From Scalesia atractyloides (lineage: Eukaryota; Streptophyta; Magnoliopsida; Asterales; Asteraceae), in assembly GCA_947069175.1 (NCBI GenBank), contig CAMTDV010000013.1, positions 53,140,610 through 53,204,609 of the forward strand: DNA of 64,000 nt. Reading direction: 5' to 3'. The notes beneath the pieces are model-generated. The model made no database searches and was not told the origin of the DNA. It was given only the letters and a program-made list of their open reading frames with translations. The translations under genes were made by a program, and so were the position numbers. Each line of letters opens with the position of its first letter. Positions within the stretch are counted from its first letter, which is position 1. Below are positions 10,724 to 21,810 of this stretch, piece by piece.

Positions 10724-12400
10724 GGTTTAGTTGTCTTGAATTATATCTATGCTAGAATGGTTAGTTGTTTCGGACGATGATTGCTGAATGAAAGCGGCTT
10801 TGTTAATCCTTGTTTATATGTATGATAGTTGTCGGAACATATAAGCTTGCCAAGCATGATTGAACGAATGTTAGACTAGCTGATTTGTTAATGATGTTTG
10901 CGTTAGATGATTGTATGATTGCGGAATGTTTAAACCGAATTGAATGTTATATTGAAAGCTGATTGTATAGGCTGTAAATTGTGTATAAAAACTAAAGTTA
11001 TTGAGAAGGGCTTGCATGGATAGGTTATTAGTATTAATCTAGGACTAGAATCAGTTCTAGATCGCTTAGATTAATCGCATGAACGGGATTATACGAGTTT
11101 ATTATAAAGAGATGCTGAAACAGTCTGCTGAATAATAGTTACAGCCAACTTTATCTGGCTGTAACTTGGTCGTTAGTTGTCGAAAAATGGATTTTCTGAT
11201 GTCTGGAACGTAGAGATTTGAATAAGGAATCTAATGGCGCTAGATTCATAATTTTCTGAAATCGTTTGATATTTTTAAAGGGCTAAACAAGTTCAGTAGG
11301 TAAAGCTGTTAAAATTCTGGAATTTTGTTGGTTGTTTATCAAGCTAGATTTTAAAATCAGTAGAGAGTTGAGTCATGATTTTTGTACAGACACTAGGTAT
11401 AGAAATTTCCGGGCAACTCCAACTGGAATTTCGTTAATCGGACAATTAGTGATTTTTAAATAAATTCTTCCGTGGACTGCAGTCAGAAAGCGGTAAATCT
11501 GACTGCAGCTTAGGGAATTAATATTGATGGTTAATTGGTAGAGATTCAGGACTTAGAAAAATTATATAAATTTCTATGGTATAAATTTCACCTACTGTAA
11601 AAATATGGGAATTTTTAGAATGCTGGAACTATTTTATAAAAATCCTAGAAAACAGCTGAATAATTGAGTGTTAAGCAGAAAGTTGTTAACTTGTGATTTT
11701 ATGCATTAAAGTGTTGCATGGATTTGGAATATGTTCATGATAAGTTGTTTGATTACTATGATCACATGAGAATACTTGCATGCATGTTTGAGTGTTAGAT
11801 ATGTTGTTTGTGTGTATCACTTTGTGAGTAAATTGCGTGTGGAATTTGTATTGGTGTGATTACACACTGACGTGGAATTAATTGGTTTGTTAGGACGCAA
11901 CTAGCGGTCCCATCTCTTATAACATCTTTGCTACACTAACCGAGCAAATAAAGATGAGTTCACGGCCCCTAACTTTATCCGGTTTTTAAACAACAGGGGG
12001 AGAAACATGTATACACTCTCAAACTCAATCTCTTTACGTTATACGAATTTAACGTCACGCAACTATACGGTAACTAAGTTAATGTTAATGTAATGTTATG
12101 GGCACTAAGCAGCTTTATCACTTAAGTCCTCGACAATCTCCTCGGATCGTTAGTATTTGGGTTAAATAGCGGGGGAATTATAAGTAGTACTACTGGGTCT
12201 GACGAGCCCCATCCGAGCTAGTCGCGCTAGCCGACCGGGTATGGTCAACGGTGTATGATTGGCCTAACACCGCCATGGTCATGTGATAGGCCTGGCAAAA
12301 CGGAGGCACAACAGTCAGCTTCGATCGCGAACACTTAGTGACATGACTTTAGGTTAGCTACCTATATACATTAATATTGAACTTAATTACGGATCAACTT

Positions 12401-12560
12401 AATATTCCGGGTTTGGAATATTGGAACATCAACTTATTATCCCGGGTTGGGGATAATGGAAACAACAACTTAATATTCCGGTTTGGAATATTGGAAGCAA
12501 CAACTTATTATTCCGGGATTGGAATAATGGAACTGATATGTTATCCGGGTTGGGGATAAC
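12401..12560 (+). repeat. Five tandem hairpins with compensated stems (5' LTR)
   Basis: Units of about 33-36 bp each contain a stem-loop: AATATTCC/GGAATATT (12401), ATTATCCC/GGGATAAT (12436), AATATTCC/GGAATATT (12472), ATTATTCC/GGAATAAT (12507) and GTTATCC/GGATAAC (12540), with 5-7 nt G/T-rich loops such as GGGTTT. The linkers share CAACTTA. Stem changes are matched on the other side. The copy in the 3' LTR is 21228-21386. Confidence 0.85.
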
Positions 12561-12981
12561 GGAGTAACAAACTGTAACGGAGTAAACAAACGAATTTATG
12601 AAAACCTGTGAACTCACTCATCTTTAATGTTGACACTTGTTTCTTTACATGTTTCTCAGGACGCTAGGAGCTCTAGGTGCACGCACATGCATTGAACAAG
12701 ACATCATTATCGAGTCTCATTTATTAATATTGTTTTGGGATTTTTCCTTTGTTTTGGCGTTTGTGTTGGCGCCCGCATCATTACTTATTTATGCTTCCGC
12801 TCAAACTTTAAAAACTGATACTCATGCTAAATATTGGTAATATAAAATCGACAGCAAATGATTTTGGAAAACGTATAATCAAATCATGTAGAGTCGTTCA
12901 ACGTACTAGTGTTTCAGATTCTGGTTTGTTCACACGCCTCGCGGTAAAACTCCGCAAGAGGAAATTGAGGGTGTGACAGAT

Positions 12982-12995
12982 TGGTATCAGAGCCA
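12982..12995 (+). other. Primer-binding site of element A
   Basis: TGGTATCAGAGCCA begins 4 bp after the 5' LTR. It is complementary to the 3' end of plant initiator Met-tRNA, which primes minus-strand DNA synthesis in most plant Ty3 and Ty1 elements. Confidence 0.9.
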
Positions 12996-13165
12996 CTAGC
13001 TATAGAGAACCAGGTTTGCATTAGAAGTAGACCTAAACTATAGCTGATATTACGACACTAGACTTAGTTTGGCACTGAATTATTATATCTTGTTATGCGA
13101 TGTACCACTACTATGCTATGTGAAATATGAATGCAACTCGTAACTAACTACACAACCTAAAGGCA

Positions 13166-13777
13166 ATGTCATCATCATCCGACAAACTTACGCAACCAAG
13201 GGCGCCAGGAAAGGCACCTATGGTGGAACCCTTACCATCTTATGGCATGGAAACGCGCTCAGCTGCGAGGAAAAGGCTCGCTCTGGGGGAGGAGTCGTCA
13301 TTACGCCCAACCATCGCTGTGACGGTCAAACCGGTTAACTCGTTAGAAGTAGGGAACGACTTACTTAGAGATATTTTAAGAACGCAACAAGAACAACTAG
13401 AAAGAATGCACGAAACCACCCTAGCACAGGGATGGATGATCCGCCAACTGACTGGTAAAACCGACTCGCTCGAGGAAGAGCATCATACGAGTAAGATAGC
13501 TCGTAACACCATAGACAGAGATCTGCGTGCTGAGCAGATAAGAGCCAACTGGCTTGAGGACAGAGTCCTAGAAAATAGTTGGAACATTCAGGAACTGCAA
13601 AATCAAGCACTTGAACCAGCACCTGCCCCTCCAGTGCCGGTAGAGGAGGATCCAGAAGAGGATCCAGAGGAGGATCCTGAAGAGGATCCGGAGGAGGACC
13701 CAGCTGAGGAAGCTGGAAATGCCGCACAGGATGACGGCAACGATAGCAACTTGGGAGATGGAGACGTAGAGGACTAA
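13166..13777 (+). CDS. Element A ORF1: gag N-terminal coiled-coil/acidic protein
   Basis: A 203-residue frame from an ATG 188 bp after the LTR. It starts MSSSSDKLTQPRAPGKAPM and has a Q/E/R-rich helical middle (about residues 70-150) followed by P-rich spacer and an acidic tandem repeat of EEDP at residues about 161-181. It ends 88 bp before the capsid frame, which is in a different phase. Either it is the N-terminal part of gag cut off by an indel or a separate small ORF. Acidic, coiled-coil N-termini are common in plant Ty3 gag proteins. No enzymatic motif is seen. Confidence 0.6.
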   Translation: MSSSSDKLTQPRAPGKAPMVEPLPSYGMETRSAARKRLALGEESSLRPTIAVTVKPVNSLEVGNDLLRDILRTQQEQLERMHETTLAQGWMIRQLTGKTDSLEEEHHTSKIARNTIDRDLRAEQIRANWLEDRVLENSWNIQELQNQALEPAPAPPVPVEEDPEEDPEEDPEEDPEEDPAEEAGNAAQDDGNDSNLGDGDVED

Positions 13778-13814
13778 CTCGTCTCGCCAATTCTCGCTTT
13801 GTTTTCTTTAGTTT

Positions 13815-14465
13815 ATTTGAAATGGCAACTGGACGTCGCGGAAACCTCAACATGTCAACGAAGAATTGGCTGCAACGATCCAAGAACACGTGAACGCTGC
13901 TCTGGCAGGTGTTCAAAACCCACCAGCAGCAGGAGGGGGCTTTAACCCCTACAAGATGTTCCTTGACGCAAAGCCTAGCAAATTCTCGGGGGCGGAAGGA
14001 CCCATTGGACTGGTCCGCTGGATCGAAAAATCGGAATCTGTTTTTGAAATGTGCAACTGCCTCGAGGCCAACAAAGTCAAATATGCAGCCTCAACACTAG
14101 AAGATGGGGCACTGACATGGTGGAATGCCCAAGTCCAAACACGTGGGCTTATAACTGCGAATGCAATGTCACGGGCTGAGTTTAAGGCCCTAATTAAAGA
14201 GGAGTACTGTCCACGAGACAGAGTGCAACAGTTAGAGCAAGCTTTATGGAACCACATGATGGTGGGATCGGAAATTGAAGTTTACACCGCAAAACACCAT
14301 GACTTGATATTTCTGTGTCCCGAATTGGCCAACACGGTGGAGAAAAGACTCGAGTTCTATCTCGGGGGTCTGGTTCCGGAAATTCAGGGTATGGTAATGG
14401 CTAGTAACCCTGTAATGAGCACCAAGCAATCGGATTGGCTCACAAACTCACCGATACGGCGGTGA
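13815..14465 (+). pseudogene. Element A gag capsid domain
   Basis: The frame (open upstream of 13866, with no ATG needed for fusion to ORF1) contains EELAATIQEHVNAAL followed by the plant Ty3 capsid: KPSKFSGAEGPIGLVRWIEK, ALTWWNAQV, a YCPRDRVQQLEQALWN segment and EFYLGGLVPEIQGMV. These are the conserved blocks of the retrotransposon gag family that assembles the virus-like particle in the cytoplasm. An indel near 14430 throws it out of frame; the +1 frame continues with the usual gag C-terminal string to about 14515. Confidence 0.85.
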
Positions 14466-14501
14466 AACAGAAGAAGCTGCCAGCACGGGGTACACCTGAA
14501 G

Positions 14502-14870
14502 TTGCCCCGGACAAACAAAAGAAAATTTGAAGACTCTACTGTTCGACAGTCTTCTTCATCTCATCCGCAGCAAGGGAACCAGAAACGGTTCAATCACTAC
14601 AACAGCCACCGGGGTCATCAAAATCAGCCCGCCAACAATAACAACAACAACAACAACCAGAATGCAGGCGGCTATGTAGGTCGAAAGCCGCAGTGCAATC
14701 GCTGCAATCTTCACCATAACGGCCCTTGTGCCGGAAATCGTTGCCAACGATGTGGCAAGATAGGACATGCGGCAACGGATTGTCGTGGGGAAATCATGTC
14801 CCGACAAAAATCAGAATCAGCCCCAGGGTCAGCAGCAGGGTATAAATCGGGGATGCTGTCAGTGTGGTAG
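14502..14870 (+). pseudogene. Element A nucleocapsid, first zinc knuckle
   Basis: After an N/Q/H-rich basic linker this frame contains CNRCNLHHNGPC and CQRCGKIGHAATDC; the latter is a CX2CX4HX4C zinc knuckle, the nucleic-acid-binding motif of nucleocapsid. A single-base shift near 14790 moves translation to the frame starting before 14800. Poly-N tracts are encoded by AAC repeats. Confidence 0.8.
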
Positions 14871-15810
14871 CACTGCTCATTTCAGAAAAGACTGCCCACA
14901 GTTGCGCAATAACAACAATAATGGTGGAAACAACCACAACCACAACAATAATAACAACAACAATGGGAACGGTGGCACAGGAGGTGCCAAAGGTCGCGCA
15001 TTTACATTGGGCCGCGGAGAGGCCAGAAACGACACGAACGTGGTCACCGGTAAGTTTCCCCTTAATGAACATTTTGCTTCTGTGCTTTTTGATACGGGTG
15101 CGGATAGGAGCTTTATATCTGAGTCTTTTAGGAAGAACCTAAATCTCACGCTTAAACCATTAGAGACCCCTTATGTGATAGAATTAGCCAATGGTAAATC
15201 GGTAGATGTGACCCAAATCGTATCCGGCTGTCAACTCAAACTCGCGGGCCACACTTTTACCATTGATCTGATGACAACTACCCTGGGTAGTTTTGACGTG
15301 GTAGTCGGAATGGACTGGCTATCCGACGTCCGGGCTGAAGTTCTCTGCTTCGAAAAGTCCATCCGTATTCCACTCTCGAACGACGAAATCCTGACGGTAC
15401 AAGGCGACAAGGCAAGCGCCGTCACCAACATTATCTCATTTATGCAAGCTCAGAAGTATCTTCGGAAAAAGAATTCTTTCGCTTTACTCGCACTAATTGC
15501 CGAACAGCCTAAGGACGAGAAACGTATAGAAGACATCCCTGTCGTCCGTGATTTTTCCGATGTATTCCCAGAAGAACTACCTGGTCTTCCACCACATCGA
15601 CAATTGGAGTTTGAAATCGAATTGGCAAGCAATGCAACTCCCATCGCCAAAGCTCCATACCGCCTAGCTCCAGCCGAGCTGCAGGAGCTGTCTACTCAAC
15701 TTCAAGAGCTGCTAGAAAAAGGATTTATCCGACCAAGCGTTTCGCCATGGGGAGCTCAGTCTGTTTGTCAAGAAAAAGGACGGGACTTTCCGCATGTGCA
15801 TCGACTATAG
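14767..15810 (+). pseudogene. Element A second zinc knuckle, protease and start of RT
   Basis: From about 14800 the frame carries a second knuckle CQCGSTAHFRKDC, another Asn-rich tract, then the aspartic protease with catalytic LFDTGADRSFIS (about 15087-15122) and the GSFDVVVGMDWL flap-side motif. It then enters the pre-RT linker (VVRDFSDVFPEELPGLPP) and the first RT block (FIRPSVSPWG). A frameshift near 15755 ends it within RT block 1. The protease processes the Gag-Pol polyprotein. Confidence 0.85.
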
Positions 15811-16440
15811 GGAACTCAACAAGGTTAGAGTCAAGAACCGAACCCGTTACCTCGCATCGACGATCTATTCGACCAACTGCAAGGGTCAAGTTACTACTCT
15901 AAGATTGATTTACGGTCTGGTTATCATCAGCTACGCGTCAGAGAGGAGGATATCGCTAAGACAGCATTTCGCACTCGGTATGGCCATTACGAGTTCTTGG
16001 TCATGCCATTCGGTCTCACTAACGCACCTGCGGTGTTCATGGACCTCATGAACCGCGTGTGTAAACCATACCTCGACAAATTTGTCATTGTGTTCATCGA
16101 TGACATACTCATCTACTCCAAAAGTGAAGAAGAGCATGCCGAGCATCTACGATTACTGCTAGGATTACTTCAACAGGAAAAGCTATATGCCAAGCTTTCG
16201 AAGTGTGATTTCTGGATCCGGGAAGTTCAGTTTCTCGGGCACGTCGTGAATGAAAAGGGTATCCACGTAGACCCTGCCAAGATTGAAGCCATCAAAGTTG
16301 GGAAGCACCTAAGACTCCGACGGAAATCCGCCAATTTTTGGGATTGGCTGGTTACTACAGACGCTTCATCGAGGGGTTTTCAAAGATTGCACAACCGCTC
16401 ACTACCCTCACCCAGAAAGGCATCAAGTATGCTTGGGTGA
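15755..16440 (+). pseudogene. Element A reverse transcriptase
   Basis: RT blocks follow in three frames: MCIDYRELNK (15794), a middle part near 15850-15990 in another frame (SKIDLRSGYHQLR-like), VMPFGLTNAPAVFMDLMN (from 15997), the catalytic FIDDILIYSKS (about 16097) and HVVNEKGIHVDPAKIEAI. Frameshifts occur near 15840, 15990 and 16295. The enzyme copies element RNA into DNA in the particle. Confidence 0.85.
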
Positions 16441-16966
16441 AAAACAAGAAGCAGCATTTCAATTGCTGAAGCAGAAACTTTGCAGTGCACCCATTCTGTC
16501 CTTGCCGGAAGGGACAGATGACTTCGTGGTGTATTGTGATGCTTCCATTCAGGGATTGGGATGCGTACTCATGCAACGCGATAAGGTCATCGCGTATGCG
16601 TCACGACAGCTGAAGGTTCACGAGAAGAACTACACGACGCATGACCTAGAATTGGGAGCAGTAGTGTTTGCACTTAAGATTTGGAGACACTACCTTTATG
16701 GAACGAAGTGCACAATCTTCACTGACCACAAAAGCCTCCAGCACATCTTTGATCAGAAGGAGTTGAACATGCGACAGCGTCGCTGGGTCGAACTCTTGAA
16801 CGATTATGAGTGTGCCATTCGGTATCACCCGGGTAAAGCTAACGTGGTAGCTGATGCCCTCAGCAGGAAGGAACACTTGAAACCTCATCGCGTACGAGCA
16901 TTACAAACTCACTATTCATTCAGGGCTACCCGAACAAATACGCGACGCCCAGTTAGAAGCAGTTAA
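16433..16966 (+). pseudogene. Element A RNase H
   Basis: The frame gives VVYCDASIQGLGCVLMQ (first catalytic Asp), THDLELGAVVFALK (catalytic Glu) and IFTDHKSLQHIF (Asp), then NVVADALSRK, the classic end of Ty3 RNase H. It leaves frame about 16905. Integrity is better than in the neighbouring domains. Confidence 0.88.
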
Positions 16967-16991
16967 GGAGGAAAACATCAAAGCCGAATCA

Positions 16992-17260
16992 GTGGGAAAA
17001 ATGGAACGTGATTGGGAAGTAAAGCCCAATGGAGCTCGGTATTTCATGAATCGCATATGGGTACCTCTCTACGGAAACCTCCGAGAGCTAGTCATGGATG
17101 AAGCTCACAAATCTCGATACTCCGTCCATCCGGGTTCGGATAAGATGTATCAAGACCTTAAAGTTGCGTATTGGTGGCCCAACATGAAAGCCGATATAGC
17201 CACCTACGTGAGTAGATGTTGACTTGTGCAAAAGTCAAGGTGGAGTATCAAAAGCCATCG
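16992..17260 (+). pseudogene. Element A integrase N-terminal H2C2 zinc finger
   Basis: The frame reads NRIWVPLYGNLRELVMDEAH, then SRYSVHPGSDKMYQDL and YWWPNMKADIATYVSRC; the two His and two Cys (the second Cys pair falls across the break at 17220) form the HHCC finger. A missing T in the codon after SRC (17218-17221) makes a premature TGA. Confidence 0.82.
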
Positions 17261-17287
17261 GGGCTACTCCAATAACCTGAGATCCCA

Positions 17288-17818
17288 GTGTGGAAATGGG
17301 ATCAGATCTCCATGGATTTTATCACTAAACTCCCGCGAACCTTGGGTGGTTGCGATACCATCTGGGTGATTGTGGATCGTTTAACTAAGTCCGCACACTT
17401 CCTAGCTATCAAAGAAACGGATAAGATGGAGAAGTTGACTCGCATCTACATTAAGGAAGTAGTTTCTCGGCACGGAGTGCCAACGTCCATCATCTCAGAT
17501 AGAGATGCTCGTTTCACGTCAAACTTCTGGCAGTCACTCCAAAAAGCGTTGTGAACACGCTTGGATATGAGCACAGCTTATCACCCTCAGACTGATGGTC
17601 AAAGCGAAAGGACCATACAGACCTTGGAAGACATGCTTAGGGCATGCGTAGTGGACTTCGGAAATAATTGGGAAATTCACCTGCCTCTAGTGGAATTCTC
17701 ATATGCTATCACACGAGTATTTCGGCAGCACCATTTGAGGCATTATACGGTCGTAAATGTAGATCACCGGTCTGCTGGGCAGAAGTCGGTGACAGTCAAA
17801 TCACAGGCCCTGAGATAA
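17288..17818 (+). pseudogene. Element A integrase catalytic core
   Basis: The frame carries MDFITKLPR, a first catalytic Asp, IWVIVDRLTKSAHF, then RHGVPTSIISDRDARFTS (second Asp) and, after an in-frame TGA at 17552-17554, YHPQTDGQSERTIQTLEDM with the catalytic Glu. The TGA stands where the minus-strand homologue at 37381-36341 has a Gly codon, so it is the one clear nonsense substitution in this element. A short deletion near 17703 breaks the frame again. Confidence 0.85.
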
Positions 17819-18376
17819 TACTTGAGGCTACTGAAAAGATTATACAAATCAGAAACCGCATGGCGGCGGCACGAGATCGACAGAAAAGCTACGCTGATCA
17901 ACGACGCAAACCGCTCGAATTTCAAGTAGGCGATCGCGTCCTACTAAAGGTGTCACCCTGGAAGGGTGTAATCCGCTTTGGAAAACGGGGAAAACTTAAC
18001 CCACGGTATGTAGGCCCGTTTGAAATCTTGAAACGTATTGGACCCGTAGCATACCAATTAGACCTTCCTGCCGAACTCAGTGGAGTTCACAACGTATTTC
18101 ACGTGTCCAATCTGAAGAAGTGTCTATCAGATGAAACTTTAGTTATTCCATTGGTTGAGATCCAAGTGGATGAACAACTACACTTCGTAGAAAAAGCCGA
18201 TTGAGATTATGGATCGTGAGATCAAGACTCGAAGGCACAGCAAGATTCCAATCGTTAAAGTTCGTTGGGACTCTAAGCGTGGACCGGAGTTCACGTGGGA
18301 AAGAGAGGACCAAATGAAAAGCAGATACCCACACCTCTTCGTAACTGAGCAGCAAACTAACGATACCAGTACCTAA
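17700..18376 (+). pseudogene. Element A integrase C-terminus and chromodomain-like tail
   Basis: APFEALYGRKCRSPVCW, then the GPF-type C-terminal domain (FQVGDRVLLKVSPWKGVIRF, LNPRYVGPFEIL, VFHVSNLKKC) to about 18190. An extra base there shifts the frame; the next frame continues IPIVKVRWDSKRGPEFTWER and ends at TAA 18374-18376. In chromoviruses this tail can direct integration to marked chromatin. It lacks a full aromatic-cage chromodomain as far as I can see. Confidence 0.8.
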
Positions 18377-18637
18377 ATTTTCGGGACGAAAATTCTTTCA
18401 ACATGGGGATGATGTGACAACCTGGAAACTTCTCATACTTTCGTGTACTATTGTTAACTAAATTCTTGTGCATGGCACTTGGAAACCTTTGTGTATGACA
18501 CTTGGGAACTTCTTGTAATGTTGCGTACCATCATTAACAAACTAACTCTTTGTGCGTGGCACTCTAAACATGTACGCTACATGCTAAACCGCGTTTACTC
18601 AATTTTCGGGACGAAAATTCTTTCAACATGGGGATAA
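18376..18637 (+). repeat. Duplicated pre-PPT block of element A
   Basis: A 43-bp block is present twice, at 18375-18417 and 18601-18643, each with hairpin AATTTTCG-GGA-CGAAAATT and the purine-rich CATGGGGAT. The second copy abuts the 3' LTR and is the functional polypurine tract (about 18628-18637). The first is followed by TGTGACAACCTGGAAAC, which looks like the start of a different LTR. About 220 bp of non-coding DNA lies between. Confidence 0.8.
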
Positions 18638-21600
18638 TGTGATATCCCGGGTTTTTCGGATAACTTGCACGTGACACTTGTCGAATAATATATGTGTTAA
18701 GTATTAAACGTGCATGGAATGAATACGTGATGAGTGTTGGTGTGATTGTTTAGTATAAAGTAATTAGTGTAGATATGTACACGAACCGAACCGCGACACG
18801 AACCAACCTCGATCCTTTGTGACTTAGGAGTTAACAAAGTTTAAACTTTGAACTTAAGTTTTCGGCCAAAAGAAAACAAGGATCAAACCTAGACCTAGAG
18901 TTCCAACTACTCGGCGAGAACAACCTAAACCGAAAACCGTTGCATGCCAAACCTAGAACCACTCGGCCAAAACCCCAAACCAAACCAACTCACCTTAATC
19001 TTTGGCCGCAAGATAAAACCGAAACCGACCCAACCCAAGTCCTCGGCCACAAACACTAACCAAAACCGAAACTCATAGCATGCAACTTTAGTCCCTCGGC
19101 CACGTGATCAAGACCCAAACCAAACAACCCAAGATTCTCGGCCAACAACACTTATCCCAAACCGTAAACCTTATCACGTGCGCCTATAAATTCAGATCAT
19201 GCATGTTTCCTTCAGAATCCGAAAACCCTAACCAACAAGACTGCCGTCGGCAGCTTTATTCTTGCACCCTCCGATCGCGAACAGCTTTCCCCTTTATCAT
19301 CTCGATCTGAATTAGTCTTGTTCACCCTCTCGGTCGCAACAGCTTTCCTTTCTTCCCTTCCGGACGCAGCAGCAACCATCGCCATCTTCTCTCATCACAC
19401 TCACGGTTCGTTTAAGTTGTTTCGGATGATATGTATGCTTAGATGTTTAAGTTGTTTCGGATGATATGTATGCTTAGATGTTTAAGTTGTTTCGGATGAT
19501 ATGTATGCTTAGATGTTTAAGTTGTTTCGGATGATATGTATGCTTAAATGGTTTAGTTGTCTTGAATTATATCTATGCTAGAATGGTTAGTTGTTTCGGA
19601 CGATGATTGCTGAATGAAAGCGGCTTTGTTAATCCTTGTTTATATGTATGATAGTTGTCGGAACATATAAGCTTGCCAAGCATGATTGAACGAATGTTAG
19701 ACTAGTGATTTGTTAATGATGTTTGCGTTAGATGATTGTATGATTGCGGAATGTTTAAACCGAATTGAATGTTATATTGAAAGCTGATTGTATAGGCTGT
19801 AAATTGTGTATAAAAACTAAAGTTATTGAGAAGGGCTTGCATGGATAGGTTATTAGTATTAATCTAGGACTAGAAATCAGTTCTAGATCGCTTAGATTAA
19901 TCGCATGAACGGGATTATACGAGTTTATTATAAAGAGATGCTGAAACAGTCTGCTGAATAATAGTTACAGCCAACTTTATCTGGCTGTAACTTGGTCGTT
20001 AGTTGTCGAAAAATGGATTTTCTGATGTCTGGAACGTAGAGATTTGAATAAGGAATCTAATGGCGCTAGATTCATAATTTTCTGAAATCGTTTGATATTT
20101 TTAAAGGGCTAAACAAGTTCAGTAGGTAAAGCTGTTAAAATTCTGGAATTTTGTTGGTTGTTTATCAAGCTAGATTTTAAAATCAGTAGAGAGTTGAGTC
20201 ATGATTTTTGTACAGACACTAGGTATAGAAATTTCCGGGCAACTCCAACTGGAATTTCGTTAATCGGACAATTAGTGATTTTTAAATAAATTCTTCCGTG
20301 GACTGCAGTCAGAAAGCGGTAAATCTGACTGCAGCTTAGGGAATTAATATTGATGGTTAATTGGTAGAGATTCAGGACTTAGAAAAATTATATAAATTTC
20401 TATGGTATAAATTTCACCTACTGTAAAAATATGGGAATTTTTAGAATGCTGGAACTATTTTATAAAAATCCTAGAAAACAGCTGAATAATTGAGTGTTAA
20501 GCAGAAAGTTGTTAACTTGTGATTTTATGCATTAAAGTGTTGCATGGATTTGGAATATGTTCATGATAAGTTGTTTGATTACTATGATCACATGAGAATA
20601 CTTGCATGCATGTTTGAGTGTTAGATATGTTGTTTGTGTGTATCACTTTGTGAGTAAATTGCGTGTGGAATTTGTATTGGTGTGATTACACACTGACGTG
20701 GAATTAATTGGTTTGTTAGGACGCAACTAGCGGTCCCATCTCTTATAACATCTTTGCTACACTAACCGAGCAAATAAAGATGAGTTCACGGCCCCTAACT
20801 TTATCCGGTTTTTAAACAACAGGGGGAGAAACATGTATACACTCTCAAACTCAATCTCTTTACGTTATACGAATTTAACGTCACGCAACTATACGGTAAC
20901 TAAGTTAATGTTAATGTAATGTTATGGGCACTAAGCAGCTTTATCACTTAAGTCCTCGACAATCTCCTCGGATCGTTAGTATTTGGGTTAAATAGCGGGG
21001 GAATTATAAGTAGTACTACTGGGTCTGACGAGCCCCATCCGAGCTAGTCGCGCTAGCCGACCGGGTATGGTCAACGGGTGTATGATTGGCCTAACACCGC
21101 CATGGTCATGTGATAGGCCTGGCAAAACGGAGGCACAACAGTCAGCTTCGATCGCGAACACTTAGTGACATGACTTTAGGTTAGCTACCTATATACATTA
21201 ATATTGAACTTAATTACGGATCAACTTAATATTCCGGGTTTGGAATATTGGAACATCAACTTATTATCCGGGTTGGGGATAATGGAAACAACAACTTAAT
21301 ATTCCGGTTTGGAATATTGGAAGCAACAACTTATTATTCCGGGATTGGAATAATGGAACTGATATGTTATCCGGGTTGGGGATAACGGAGTAACAAACTG
21401 TAACGGAGTAAACAAACGAATTTATGAAAACCTGTGAACTCACTCATCTTTAATGTTGACACTTGTTTCTTTACATGTTTCTCAGGACGCTAGGAGCTCT
21501 AGGTGCACGCACATGCATTGAACAAGACATCATTATCGAGTCTCATTTATTAATATTGTTTTGGGATTTTTCCTCTGTTTTGGCGTTTGTGTTGGCGCCC

Positions 21601-21805
21601 GCATCATTACTTATTTATGCTTCCGCTCAAACTTTAAAAAACTGATACTCATGCTAAATATTGGTAATATAAAATCGACAACAAATGATTTTGGAAAACG
21701 TATAATCAAATCATGTAGAGTCGTTCAACGTACTAGTGTTTCAGATTCTGGTTTGTTCACACGCCTCGCGGTAAAACTCCGCAAGAGGAAATTGAGGGTG
21801 TGACA
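18638..21805 (+). repeat. 3' LTR of element A
   Basis: It is collinear with the 5' LTR and of the same length. By eye the two copies differ by about ten single-base indels (mostly in homopolymers) and about two substitutions (near 12748/21575 and 12856/21680). Promoter motifs (19175-19191), 35-bp repeats (19410-19550) and hairpins (21228-21386) are all retained. Confidence 0.95.
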
Positions 21806-21810
21806 AATTG

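Larger units (their letters stand above)
9811..12978 (+). repeat. 5' LTR of element A
   Basis: It runs TGTGATATCCCGGG to GAGGGTGTGACA. In order it holds CTCGGCC motifs, G-boxes and a TATA box near offset 550, a 35-bp repeat in four copies (10584-10723), and five tandem hairpins (12401-12560). If the TATA box at 10360 is used, the transcribed R-U5 part would be about 2.6 kb, unusually long. Confidence 0.95.
9811..21805 (+). mobile_element. Complete Ty3/gypsy (Tekay/Del-like) LTR retrotransposon, element A
   Basis: Two 3168-bp LTRs (9811-12978 and 18638-21805) bound a 5.66-kb interior with PBS, gag, two zinc-knuckle regions, protease, RT, RNase H, integrase with H2C2 finger, a chromodomain-like C-terminus and a polypurine tract. 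The target duplication AATTG is perfect at 9806-9810 and 21806-21810. Integrase after RT-RNase H defines Ty3/gypsy. Long LTRs, Met-tRNA primer and the 'IPIVKVRW...EFTWERED' tail suggest the Tekay/Del chromovirus group (inference). About ten frameshifts and one nonsense codon break the polyprotein. Near-identical LTRs imply a very recent insertion, and many of the breaks may be assembly errors. Confidence 0.95.

Noticed and set aside
14556..15149. Several antisense frames of 60-100 codons opposite element A gag
   Set aside because: They are shadows of the AAC-repeat-rich gag sequence, giving low-complexity Val/Leu strings.
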